Assembly: GCA_947503365.1 (NCBI GenBank)
Contig: CANNDT010000077.1
Span: 1-22,205, forward strand
Direction of reading: 5' to 3'
Length of the DNA stretch: 22,205 bases
DNA from: CANNDT01 sp945876205
GTDB taxonomy: Bacteria; Acidobacteriota; Vicinamibacteria; Vicinamibacterales; UBA2999
Below are positions 7,202 to 14,163 of the stretch, piece by piece (within the stretch, counting starts at the first letter, position 1; each line of letters opens with the position of its first letter). The notes under the pieces are model-generated. The model was not told the origin of the DNA. It made no database searches and saw nothing but the letters and a program-made list of their open reading frames with translations. The position numbers and the translations under genes were made by a program.

Positions 7202-7942
7202 ATGGGTGACCTGCTCGAGCTCACGGGCCGCGCCGAAGCGACCCACTTCTGGTTTCACGGCTTTCGCGCCTACGTGGTGCCCGTCCTCGAGAAGATCGCC
7301 GCGGGCCGGCGCGATCTGCGCCTGATCGACTGCGGCTGCGGCACGGGCAACAACATCCTGCTGCTCAAGCCGTACGGACAGGCGTTCGGCTTTGACCTGA
7401 CCCGCGAGGGCGCTGTCAGGGCCCTCCGCACCGAACGGCCGGTCGTCCAGGCCGACATCGAGCGCATTCCCTACAAGGCCGAGAGCTTCGACATCGCCAC
7501 GTCATTCGACGTCGTCCAGAGCGTGCCGGACGATGGCGCGGCGGTCAAAGAGATGGCGAGGATCCTCAAGCCGGGCGGTTACGCTGTGCTGAACGTCAGC
7601 GCGCTCGAATTGTTGCGGGCCGATCATGCGGAGGTGTGGAACGAGCTGCACCGCTACACGCCTGCCAGCGCGGGTCGGCTGGTGGGGAGCGCCGGCCTTC
7701 AGGTGGTAAGCATCTCGTTCCTGTTTGCCTCGCTCTTTCCGCTGATGCTGGGGGTGCGCATGTGGCAGAAGTTGCTGCGGCCGTTTCGTAAGCCCCAGGG
7801 TGACTCGGAGCTCGAAGTGCCGCCGGAGCCGATCAACGAGGCGCTGACCTGGCTGGTGAAGAGGGAAGCGGCGCTGTCGCGCCGCCTCCCGATGCCGATT
7901 GGCAGCTCGTTGCTGATCGTGGCGAGGAAACCTAGAACCTGA
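7202..7942 (+). CDS. Class I SAM-dependent methyltransferase
   Basis: The 246-residue product has a Rossmann-type methyltransferase core. Motif I is LIDCGCGTGNN (about residues 41-51), an acidic end of strand 2 is in GFDLT, QADIERIPYKAESFDIATS supplies motifs II/III, and ARILKPGGYAVLNVSALE is the usual post-II 'LKPGG' segment (about 121-138). The C-terminal part contains a hydrophobic stretch FLFASLFPLMLGVRMW (about residues 176-191) and helices seen in lipid- or quinone-acting relatives, so a membrane-associated substrate is possible, but it cannot be read from sequence. It starts 3 bp after slt, so it is probably in the same operon. Its last 11 bp overlap the convergent barrel gene. Confidence 0.9.
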   Translation: MGDLLELTGRAEATHFWFHGFRAYVVPVLEKIAAGRRDLRLIDCGCGTGNNILLLKPYGQAFGFDLTREGAVRALRTERPVVQADIERIPYKAESFDIATSFDVVQSVPDDGAAVKEMARILKPGGYAVLNVSALELLRADHAEVWNELHRYTPASAGRLVGSAGLQVVSISFLFASLFPLMLGVRMWQKLLRPFRKPQGDSELEVPPEPINEALTWLVKREAALSRRLPMPIGSSLLIVARKPRT

Positions 7943-8714
7943 CGAGGCCGCCCAGCCAGGGTCCCTTCAACTTCAGGTCGCCGACGTCATCATCGATCAC
8001 GTAGTCGACGGTGACCGAGCGATATCCGCCCTGCACGCCGACGTACTTCCCGAAATAGATCGTGCCATCGACATTGAGGTCGAAGAACTTGGCGTCGAAG
8101 TCGCCGCGCTTGATCTTCAAACCGCTGAACTCGCCGCCGATCGAGACCATGTCGACGGGAAACGCCCGAAAGGCGACGCCGATCGTCGGCACTGGCGCGT
8201 TCTGCTCGGTAGACGCGGAGCTGCTCAGCACCGGACTGTCGACAGACGCCGTGAGCTTGTTGTACTTGATGTCGGCAATCACGCCCACATAGCCCTTGGC
8301 CATCGACACGAAGTCCCATTCGTATCCGAAGCGCCAGAGATCCCACTTGATGGCGGTCGTGGCCGGTGCGCCGACGACGAAGACCCGGTTGTTGAAGGTG
8401 AAGGTCCGCGAGATCGTCGTGCTGGCGTCGTATTTCACCGGGGCGTAGCTGACGTTGAGCTTGTGCTTGTTGCCCAGCGAGGCACGGAAGCCGGTGAACC
8501 ACTTGTCTTCGATTCCGAAGGTGCTCACGAAATCGACGGGTTCAGCGAGGCCGGTAGCGCTGGTGAGGGCGCCGGTCTGGATCGACAGCTCGGGACTGGG
8601 TTTCCAGAAGACGACGGCGATCTCGCCGTTCATCGTGTTTTGAGCCTCGGCGCGCGATGTGATGAGCGTAAACGCGGTGAAGCAGAGTGCCATAGCAAGA
8701 AGTCGGATTCGCAT
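7932..8714 (-). CDS. Outer-membrane beta-barrel protein, function unknown
   Basis: The 260-residue product has a clear signal peptide (MRIRLLAMALCFTAFTLITS, cleavage likely after RAEA). The mature part consists of alternating polar/aromatic strands such as KLNVSYAPVKYDAS, YGYEWDF-like segments, GYVGVIADIKYNKLT, VGVQGGYRSVTVDYV and a last strand ending in Phe (GLVRF), the recognition signal used by the BAM machinery. Length fits an 8-12 strand barrel. No residues point to a specific porin or enzyme such as PagP or OmpA-type. Its start is only 18 bp from the start of the divergent ABC gene, so promoters must lie inside the neighbouring reading frames. Confidence 0.82.
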   Translation of the reverse strand: MRIRLLAMALCFTAFTLITSRAEAQNTMNGEIAVVFWKPSPELSIQTGALTSATGLAEPVDFVSTFGIEDKWFTGFRASLGNKHKLNVSYAPVKYDASTTISRTFTFNNRVFVVGAPATTAIKWDLWRFGYEWDFVSMAKGYVGVIADIKYNKLTASVDSPVLSSSASTEQNAPVPTIGVAFRAFPVDMVSIGGEFSGLKIKRGDFDAKFFDLNVDGTIYFGKYVGVQGGYRSVTVDYVIDDDVGDLKLKGPWLGGLVRF

Positions 8715-8732
8715 GCGTCAATTATCTGCTGA

Positions 8733-9569
8733 ATGAATCTCACTCGATATACTCAATCGATGTCTCCAGCCCACCGGCTCCTGGGCTACCTCTTCCGGTA
8801 TCGCCGCGCCTTCGTCCTCGGCTTCCTCTGCATCGTCGCGACGACGACGATCTCGCTGATGAGTCCGTGGATTCTGAAGTACGCCATCGACGATCTGTCG
8901 GCGGGCGTGACGCAGGCGAAGGTGCGGCTCTATGCCGTGGTCCTGCTCGCGCTGGCCGCTGCGGGCGGCGTCTTCCGCTTCCTGATGCGCCGCATCATCA
9001 TCGGCGCCTCACGCGACATCGAGTACGACCTGCGCAACGATTTCTTCGCGCATCTTCAGCGGCTCGACCTTGCCTACTTCCAGCGCCATCGCACCGGCGA
9101 CCTGATGTCGCGGGCCACCAACGATCTCAGCGCCGTGCGGATGATGATCGGTCCCGCGGTGATGTACACGGCGACGACGGTGCTGACGTTTGCGGTCGCC
9201 ATGGTGCTGATGCTGTCGATCAACCGCCGGCTGACGCTGCTCGCGCTGATTCCGCTGCCGTTCGTGTCGCTGTTCGTGTGGTACTTCGGCAACGTCATCC
9301 ACCGGCGTTTCGAGCGGATTCAGGAGCAACTATCCGAAATCAGCGCGGTCACGCAGGAGTCGTTGTCAGGCGTCCGCGTGGTGCGCGCCTACCGGCAGGA
9401 AGCGTTCGAGATCGATCGCTTCAGGCGCGCCAACGAGGAGTACGTCGCCAGGAACAGGGGCCTGATCCGCGTCCAGGGTCTCTATTACCCGAGCATGGGG
9501 TTCCTGATGGGCATCGGCGCCCTGATTGTCATCTGGCTCGGTAGCCCGAGGTGGTCGCCGGACGGATGA
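8733..9569 (+). CDS. ABC exporter half A, N-terminal transmembrane part (frameshifted)
   Basis: This is the ABC type-1 exporter membrane domain: residues about 20-278 hold TM helices including AFVLGFLCIVATTTISLMS, YAVVLLALAAAGGVFRFLMR, MYTATTVLTFAVAMVLMLSI and LLALIPLPFVSLFVWYF. The coupling-helix region is EYDLRNDFFAHLQRLDLAYF with RTGDLMSRATNDLSAVR. It reads smoothly to ALIVIWLGS and then leaves frame (PRWSPDG, stop). The matching continuation VVAGRMTVGALVAFNAYL lies in the next frame from 9551. Inserting one base near 9545-9550 would restore a ~590-residue half transporter of normal length. This could be a sequencing/assembly error or a true mutation. ATG at 8760 (MSPAHRLL) is an alternative start. 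Resembles the BmrC/YheI side of heterodimers. Confidence 0.88.
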   Translation: MNLTRYTQSMSPAHRLLGYLFRYRRAFVLGFLCIVATTTISLMSPWILKYAIDDLSAGVTQAKVRLYAVVLLALAAAGGVFRFLMRRIIIGASRDIEYDLRNDFFAHLQRLDLAYFQRHRTGDLMSRATNDLSAVRMMIGPAVMYTATTVLTFAVAMVLMLSINRRLTLLALIPLPFVSLFVWYFGNVIHRRFERIQEQLSEISAVTQESLSGVRVVRAYRQEAFEIDRFRRANEEYVARNRGLIRVQGLYYPSMGFLMGIGALIVIWLGSPRWSPDG

Positions 9570-10498
9570 CGGTGGGTGCCCTCGTCGCCTTCAACGCCTA
9601 CCTGATGATGCTGTCGTGGCCGATGATCGCATTCGGCTGGGTCACCAATCTCATTCAGCGAGGCATGGCGTCGTGGAAGCGGATGATCGAGGTGTTCGAT
9701 GCCGAGCCGACGGTGGCGGACCGTAAAGGCGCGCGACAGGTCGATATGGTTGGCGCGATCGAGTTCCGCAACCTCACCTTCTCGTACGGCGATCAGGTGA
9801 TCCTGCGCGACGTGTCCGCCGTGCTGCCGGCCGGCACGACCACGGCCATCGTTGGTGCGACGGGAGCGGGCAAGTCCACTCTGCTGAACCTGCTGCCGCG
9901 ATTGCAGGACCCGCCACCGGGAACGGTATTCATCGACGGTGTCGACGTGCGGGAGATCCCGCTCGAGGTGCTTCGCGGCGCGATCGGCTTCGTGCCGCAG
10001 GAGCCCTTCCTGTTCAGCGCGACACTGGCTCAGAACATCGCCTTTGGCGCCCGCGGCGACCAGGACCAGCCGGAGCGCGTAGAACAGGCGGCGAGCACCG
10101 CGCGTCTCGACAAGGACATCGCCGACTTTCCCCGCGGCTACGAGACGATGATCGGCGAGCGGGGGATCACGCTCTCAGGGGGGCAGAAACAGAGGACGGC
10201 GATCGCCCGCGCATTGATCGTCGATCCCAGAATCCTGGTCCTCGACGATGCGTTGTCGGCCGTGGATACGTATACGGAGGAGGAGATACTGGCCCGCCTG
10301 GGTGGCGTGATGAGGGAGCGCACCTCGATCATCGTGTCGCACCGCGTCTCGACCGTCCGCGGCGCCGACCAGATTCTCGTGCTCGACGGCGGCCGCATCT
10401 CCGAGCGAGGCACCCACGACGAGCTCGTGTCGCGCAACTGCCTCTACGCCGAGCTCTATCGCCAGCAGCTCCTCGAGGAGGAGCTGGAGGCGTCATGA
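9551..10498 (+). CDS. ABC exporter half A, C-terminal TM end plus ATPase domain (frameshifted)
   Basis: This frame continues the gene beginning at 8733. Numbered from GTG 9551, it holds the last TM helix pair (about residues 8-45) and a complete nucleotide-binding domain: Walker A GATGAGKST (102-110), Q-loop in GFVPQEPF, signature LSGGQKQR (208-215), Walker B LVLDDALSAVD and H-loop SHRVSTV. The residue after the Walker B Asp is D233 instead of the catalytic Glu, a hallmark of the degenerate ATP site in heterodimeric exporters such as TM287/288 and BmrCD. The downstream half (10784-12592) has the normal Glu, so the two are likely partners. Alone, this fragment lacks most of the membrane domain and would not work as an exporter. 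Confidence 0.88.
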   Translation: MVAGRMTVGALVAFNAYLMMLSWPMIAFGWVTNLIQRGMASWKRMIEVFDAEPTVADRKGARQVDMVGAIEFRNLTFSYGDQVILRDVSAVLPAGTTTAIVGATGAGKSTLLNLLPRLQDPPPGTVFIDGVDVREIPLEVLRGAIGFVPQEPFLFSATLAQNIAFGARGDQDQPERVEQAASTARLDKDIADFPRGYETMIGERGITLSGGQKQRTAIARALIVDPRILVLDDALSAVDTYTEEEILARLGGVMRERTSIIVSHRVSTVRGADQILVLDGGRISERGTHDELVSRNCLYAELYRQQLLEEELEAS

Positions 10499-10783
10499 GC
10501 CAAGGTTCACGCTTCCAGGTTCCTGGTTCCGGGTTCGTGTTCAGGTTCGGTGCTGGGTTCGGTGTTCGACGGTTCGGTTCCTGGTTCGATGTTCGACGTT
10601 CGGTTCTCGGGTTCTGCAGTTCTGGGTTCGATGTTCGGGTTCGATGTTCGGGTTCGTGCAATCGCCGTCGCATCGCCGAGGTCTCGGGATTGCGAACCCC
10701 GAACGTCGAACCCCGCACGTAGAACCGAACCTGAACACGAACCCGGAACCCGGAAGCAGGAAGTTCGAACCTCAGCATTCACC
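10499..10783. repeat. GGTTC/GAACC-rich inverted-repeat region between the ABC genes
   Basis: This 285-bp gap is dominated by GGTTC/GTTCG pentamers from 10503 to about 10655 and by their complements GAACC/CGAAC from about 10690 to 10770. A 27-nt arm at 10525-10551 is the exact reverse complement of 10724-10750, and weaker pairing extends on both sides. No real gene is present: open frames through it are repetitive (SMFDVR, GSxFDVR) and have no domain. It forms a potential long stem between two genes expected to be co-transcribed. Confidence 0.92.
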
Positions 10784-12592
10784 ATGTCCTCCCACGAAGA
10801 AGACGTCCTCGGCAAGGCCTATGACGCGCGGCTGATGCGGCGGTTGCTGACCTACCTGCGGCCGTACCGGCCCCAGGTGGCGCTGGCGATCGCGGCGATC
10901 GTCGGTCACTCGCTGCTCGAGCTCGCGCCTCCGTACCTGACCAAGCTGGTCATCGATCGGTACATTCCCGCTCGCGACCTTTCGGGGCTGGGCACGATTG
11001 CGATCTTCTTCTTCCTGACCCTCGCCGGCTCCTTCGCGCTCGAGTACCTGCAGACGTGGACGATGCAGATGACCGGGCAGCGAATCATGTTCGACCTGCG
11101 CATGCAGCTCTATCGGCACCTGCATCGCCTCGACCTGCGGTTCTACGACCGCAATCCCGTCGGCCGCCTGATGACGCGCGTGACGACCGATGTCGACGTG
11201 CTCAACGAGCTGTTTACCTCGGGCGTCGTCTCGGTCTTCGGCGACGTCTTCACGCTCGTCGGGATCATGGCCGTCCTGGTGTGGATGGACTGGCGTCTGG
11301 CGATGGTCGCCTTCTCGGTGCTGCCGCTGATTGTCCTGATCACGCAGTGGTTCCGGTCGCGCGTGCGCGGGTCGTACCGCACCGTTCGCACCTGGATCGC
11401 GCGGATCAACGCCTACCTGCAGGAGCGGATCACGGGGATGTCCACCGTGCAGCTCTTTCGGCGCGAGCAGCGCGACTTCGCAGACTTTGACGAAATCGAT
11501 CGGCAGCACCGCGACGCGAACGTCGAATCGATCTTCTACTACGCCGTCTTCTATCCGGCCGTCGAGTTCGTGGGTGCCATCGCCGCCTCACTGATCATCT
11601 GGGTCGGTGGCGGGTGGTCCTCGCAGGGCGCCTTGACGCTCGGGTCGCTCGTCGCCTTCCTCCAGTATTCGCAGCGATTCTTCCGGCCGATCAGCGACAT
11701 GTCGGAGAAGTTCAACATCCTGCAGGGCGCGATGGCCTCGTCTGAACGCATCTTCGCTCTGCTGGACACTCCTGTTGCGATTCAGGAGCCGCACGGGTCC
11801 GCGCCCCATCTCGCGCCCGTTGGCGCGCCTGCCGCGATCGCCTTCGAGCATGTCTCGTTTGCGTACGTCGAAGGCGAACCGGTGCTCAAGGACGTGTCGT
11901 TCCGAGTGGAGCCTGGCCAGCGCGTGGCGATCGTTGGCGCCACCGGGTCAGGCAAGACGACGATCGTCAGCCTGCTGCTGCGGTTTTACGAAGTGCAGGA
12001 AGGCCGGATCACGGTGGACGGCGTGGACATCCGCGAGATGGATCCGGCCTCGCTCCGGACCCTCTTTGCCCTCGTGCTGCAGGACGTGCACCTGTTTTCA
12101 GGAACCATCGCCGGCAACATCAGGCTGGGTCACGAGTCGATCACCGACGAAGCGGTGCGGCGTGCGGTGGAAGCGGTGCACGCCGACAACTTCATCGACC
12201 GGTTGCCGCTTGGCCTGCAGACGCCGGTGGCCGAGCGTGGCGCCACCCTGTCGGTTGGGCAGAAGCAGTTGCTCTCCTTCGCCAGGGCCCTGGCGTTCGA
12301 TCCGCGCGTATTGATCCTTGACGAGGCGACATCCAGCGTCGATACCGAAACTGAGCTATTGATCCGCGACGCGCTCAAGGTCGTGATGCGCGGGCGGACG
12401 ACGATCGCGATCGCGCATCGTCTCTCGACGATCCAGGACATGGACCGCATCCTCGTGCTGCACAAGGGCCAGCTGAGGGAGTCGGGAACGCACCAGGAGC
12501 TCCTCGCGCAGCGCGGCATTTACCACCGGCTCTACCAGCTTCAGTTCAAGGACGACGCGGTTCAGGCACCTCGACTGCACCCGGTCGGTTAG
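10784..12592 (+). CDS. ABC exporter half B, complete (catalytic ATPase partner)
   Basis: The 602-residue half transporter starts at ATG 10784 (MSSHEEDVLGKAYD). The reading frame is open further upstream but only through repeat DNA. The six-TM domain (about residues 22-320) includes QVALAIAAIVGHSLLELAPP, IAIFFFLTLAGSFALEYL and VFGDVFTLVGIMAVLVW. The ATPase domain has Walker A GATGSGKTT (385-393), Q-loop ALVLQDVHLF, signature LSVGQKQL (489-496, not LSGGQ), Walker B LILDEATSSVD with catalytic E514, and AHRLSTI. A deviant signature here together with a Walker B Glu-to-Asp in half A is the expected arrangement for a heterodimer with one degenerate site, since each site combines Walker motifs of one half with the signature of the other. 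It would export drugs, lipids or peptides across the inner membrane; the substrate is not readable. Confidence 0.93.
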   Translation: MSSHEEDVLGKAYDARLMRRLLTYLRPYRPQVALAIAAIVGHSLLELAPPYLTKLVIDRYIPARDLSGLGTIAIFFFLTLAGSFALEYLQTWTMQMTGQRIMFDLRMQLYRHLHRLDLRFYDRNPVGRLMTRVTTDVDVLNELFTSGVVSVFGDVFTLVGIMAVLVWMDWRLAMVAFSVLPLIVLITQWFRSRVRGSYRTVRTWIARINAYLQERITGMSTVQLFRREQRDFADFDEIDRQHRDANVESIFYYAVFYPAVEFVGAIAASLIIWVGGGWSSQGALTLGSLVAFLQYSQRFFRPISDMSEKFNILQGAMASSERIFALLDTPVAIQEPHGSAPHLAPVGAPAAIAFEHVSFAYVEGEPVLKDVSFRVEPGQRVAIVGATGSGKTTIVSLLLRFYEVQEGRITVDGVDIREMDPASLRTLFALVLQDVHLFSGTIAGNIRLGHESITDEAVRRAVEAVHADNFIDRLPLGLQTPVAERGATLSVGQKQLLSFARALAFDPRVLILDEATSSVDTETELLIRDALKVVMRGRTTIAIAHRLSTIQDMDRILVLHKGQLRESGTHQELLAQRGIYHRLYQLQFKDDAVQAPRLHPVG

Positions 12593-12707
12593 CTCAGGGG
12601 TGCCAGGCCGCGTCCAATGGATGACCAGGCCGCGGTAGGCACCGGCGTTGCTTCTCCCTCTTCCAGCACACTACGTGTGTGGAACGTTTTGGGAAGGGGA
12701 TGGACAC

Positions 12708-13367
12708 ATGTCTGGACTGATCCGCACCATCGCGCTCATGAGCGCGCTCGGCGCGATCGCCTGCGGGGCGACCACGACGAACAATCCGCCCGTGTACTCA
12801 CCGCCGCAGACCTCGAATCGCCCAACCACGACGGCGCCAGGCGGTCCCGTCGAGGCGAACGTCGGCGCCCGCGGAGAGATTCCAGCGGGGCAGGAACTGG
12901 ATCTCCGGCTTCAATCGACGCTGAGCTCGGAAACCGCGGCTGTCGAGCAGCGCTTCGAAGCCACCACCGTGGTCGACCTGATGCAGAGCGGCCGCGTGCT
13001 CGTGCCGGCTGGCTCGGTCGTGCGCGGCGTGGTGTCGGGGGTGGAAGCCGCGGGGCGCATCGATCGCACCGGCAGCCTGACCCTGTCGTTCGACCGCATG
13101 ACGGTCTACAACCGTGAGTACACGATTCGCGGCATGGCGACCAACATCTTTGAAAGCGGCGGCATCCGCAGCGATGCCGGGACGGCGGGTATTGGCGCGG
13201 GCGCCGGCGCGGTGATCGGCGGCATCCTCGGCGGCCTCAAGGGCGCCATCATCGGCGCGGTGATTGGCGCGGGCGGTGCGATCGTCGCGACCGAAGGCAA
13301 GGACGTCACGCTGCCGGCCGGGTCGATCATCCGCATCCGGCTCGATTCACCGGTCTACGTGGGCTAA
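12708..13367 (+). CDS. Lipoprotein with glycine-zipper segment, function unknown
   Basis: The 219-residue product has a lipoprotein signal: MSGLIRTIALMSALGAIAC, with lipobox GAIAC and Cys at residue 19, followed by a Thr/Asn/Pro-rich tether (about 20-50). A folded part (EIPAGQELDLRLQSTLSSET, RVLVPAGSVVRGVV, TIRGMATN) and a glycine zipper (GIGAGAGAVIGGILGGLKGA and onward, about 160-195) follow. The last part repeats the 'LPAGSIIRIRLDSPV' theme of the first. The start ATG 12708 has AAGGGG at 12694-12699; upstream in-frame codons would bury the lipobox. The preceding gap 12593-12707 shows only a small CACAC-TAC-GTGTG palindrome. It is probably envelope-located; no known enzymatic motif. Confidence 0.85.
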   Translation: MSGLIRTIALMSALGAIACGATTTNNPPVYSPPQTSNRPTTTAPGGPVEANVGARGEIPAGQELDLRLQSTLSSETAAVEQRFEATTVVDLMQSGRVLVPAGSVVRGVVSGVEAAGRIDRTGSLTLSFDRMTVYNREYTIRGMATNIFESGGIRSDAGTAGIGAGAGAVIGGILGGLKGAIIGAVIGAGGAIVATEGKDVTLPAGSIIRIRLDSPVYVG

Positions 13368-13404
13368 AGCGTTTTCCACGACGTAGAAGTGAAAGATGCT
13401 TTAG
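13364..13404. terminator. Candidate bidirectional terminator between convergent genes
   Basis: CTAAAGC at 13364-13370 and GCTTTAG at 13398-13404 are exact inverted repeats and each includes one of the two convergent stop codons. T-rich (GTTTTC) and A-rich (GAAAG) stretches inside extend pairing imperfectly. The symmetry fits shared termination of both genes, but there is no long U-tract. Confidence 0.45.
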
Positions 13405-14102
13405 CGGTCTTCGGGGACGGGCGCGACAGGTGGTAACGGTGCGACGGTGCCTGGCGTGATTGTGCCTGTGATGGGCACCGCCACCGTTGCATCCGTTGCA
13501 CCGTCTTGCGCCGTCGGGTTGTCTTGCGGCGTCGAGCCCTTGTTCACCAGCGGATCGGTGGCGCTCGTGTCCGGCGCCGGAGCGGCCCGGACCGCGTTGC
13601 GCGCGGCCTCGCGCCGGCGGAACAGGCGGTCGATCAGGCTTGGCGAGCTGTTGTTGGGATTCCATCCGAGACGCAGCACCGTGATCTGGACCTGCTTGCG
13701 GCCAAACGTCAGGGCCTCGTTGCAGCTCCACATGTAGACGTCGAGAATGCGGCCCTGTACCTTCGGACCGGTGTCCATGATGGTGTAGACGCCGTTGTAT
13801 TTCGTCTCGTCTGTGGTGATGCTGATGACGCTGCCGACCGGCAGGATGCTGGGATCCGACGCGGCGATACCGGTGCGCACGCCGACGCCGGACGCCGTCG
13901 TCGTTCCCTTGCAGTAGGCGGTCGCGCTGAAGGTGAGCCGCGAGCCTGCCGCGGGCGCGGTCGGGTCGATCGCCCCCTGACGTGCGGCGTCGCGCGAATC
14001 CATGGTCGTGACTTCGTACAGCAGCACGAACGCCACCATCGCAACGATGGTCGCCAGGAGCTTCCGCCAGACGGATCGAGAAATGACTCGTTTCATGCAC
14101 AT
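13401..14102 (-). CDS. 3D-domain (double-psi beta-barrel) protein, membrane-anchored
   Basis: The 233-residue product has one N-terminal TM/signal-anchor (KLLATIVAMVAFVLLYEVTT, about residues 14-33). It is followed by a 3D domain at about residues 56-143: FSATAYC, GIAASDPSILPVGSVISI, VYTIMDTGPKVQGRILDVYM and the end CNEALTFGRKQVQITVLR. Three Asp residues, in ASDP, MDTG and LDVYM, give the domain its name and form the probable active or metal site. The fold is shared with MltA and RlpA-type peptidoglycan enzymes, so a cell-wall role is likely. The C-terminal ~75 residues are Pro/Ala/Thr-rich and low-complexity. The start is ATG 14102 or ATG 14096 (MKRVISRS); a hairpin begins at 14103, just upstream. 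Confidence 0.85.
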   Translation of the reverse strand: MCMKRVISRSVWRKLLATIVAMVAFVLLYEVTTMDSRDAARQGAIDPTAPAAGSRLTFSATAYCKGTTTASGVGVRTGIAASDPSILPVGSVISITTDETKYNGVYTIMDTGPKVQGRILDVYMWSCNEALTFGRKQVQITVLRLGWNPNNSSPSLIDRLFRRREAARNAVRAAPAPDTSATDPLVNKGSTPQDNPTAQDGATDATVAVPITGTITPGTVAPLPPVAPVPEDR

Positions 14103-14160
14103 GCGCGCGGGCTAAAGCCCGCGCGCTACATTCACCTGTAGCGAGGGGGCTTCAGCCCCC
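14103..14160. repeat. Paired-hairpin palindromic element, copy 1
   Basis: Hairpin 1 is a perfect 10-bp stem (GCGCGCGGGC-TAAA-GCCCGCGCGC, 14103-14126). It is followed by CTACA (14126-14130), a short spacer and TGTAG (14137-14141). Hairpin 2 is GGGGGC-TTCA-GCCCCC (14145-14160). The pair of hairpins, flanked inward by CTACA/TGTAG, recurs at 19995-20070 with different stem sequences. It fills the gap between thiL (upstream on this strand) and the 3D gene. Confidence 0.88.
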
Positions 14161-14163
14161 GCG

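Noticed and set aside
6040..7209. 389-codon plus-strand frame inside slt
   Set aside because: Another frame of the transglycosylase gene; Arg/Gly/Pro-rich, no motifs, while the slt frame carries the catalytic SLT signature.
10550..10783. Upstream extension of ABC half B by 78 residues
   Set aside because: The extension translates the GGTTC/GAACC repeat region; exporter homology and normal length begin at ATG 10784.
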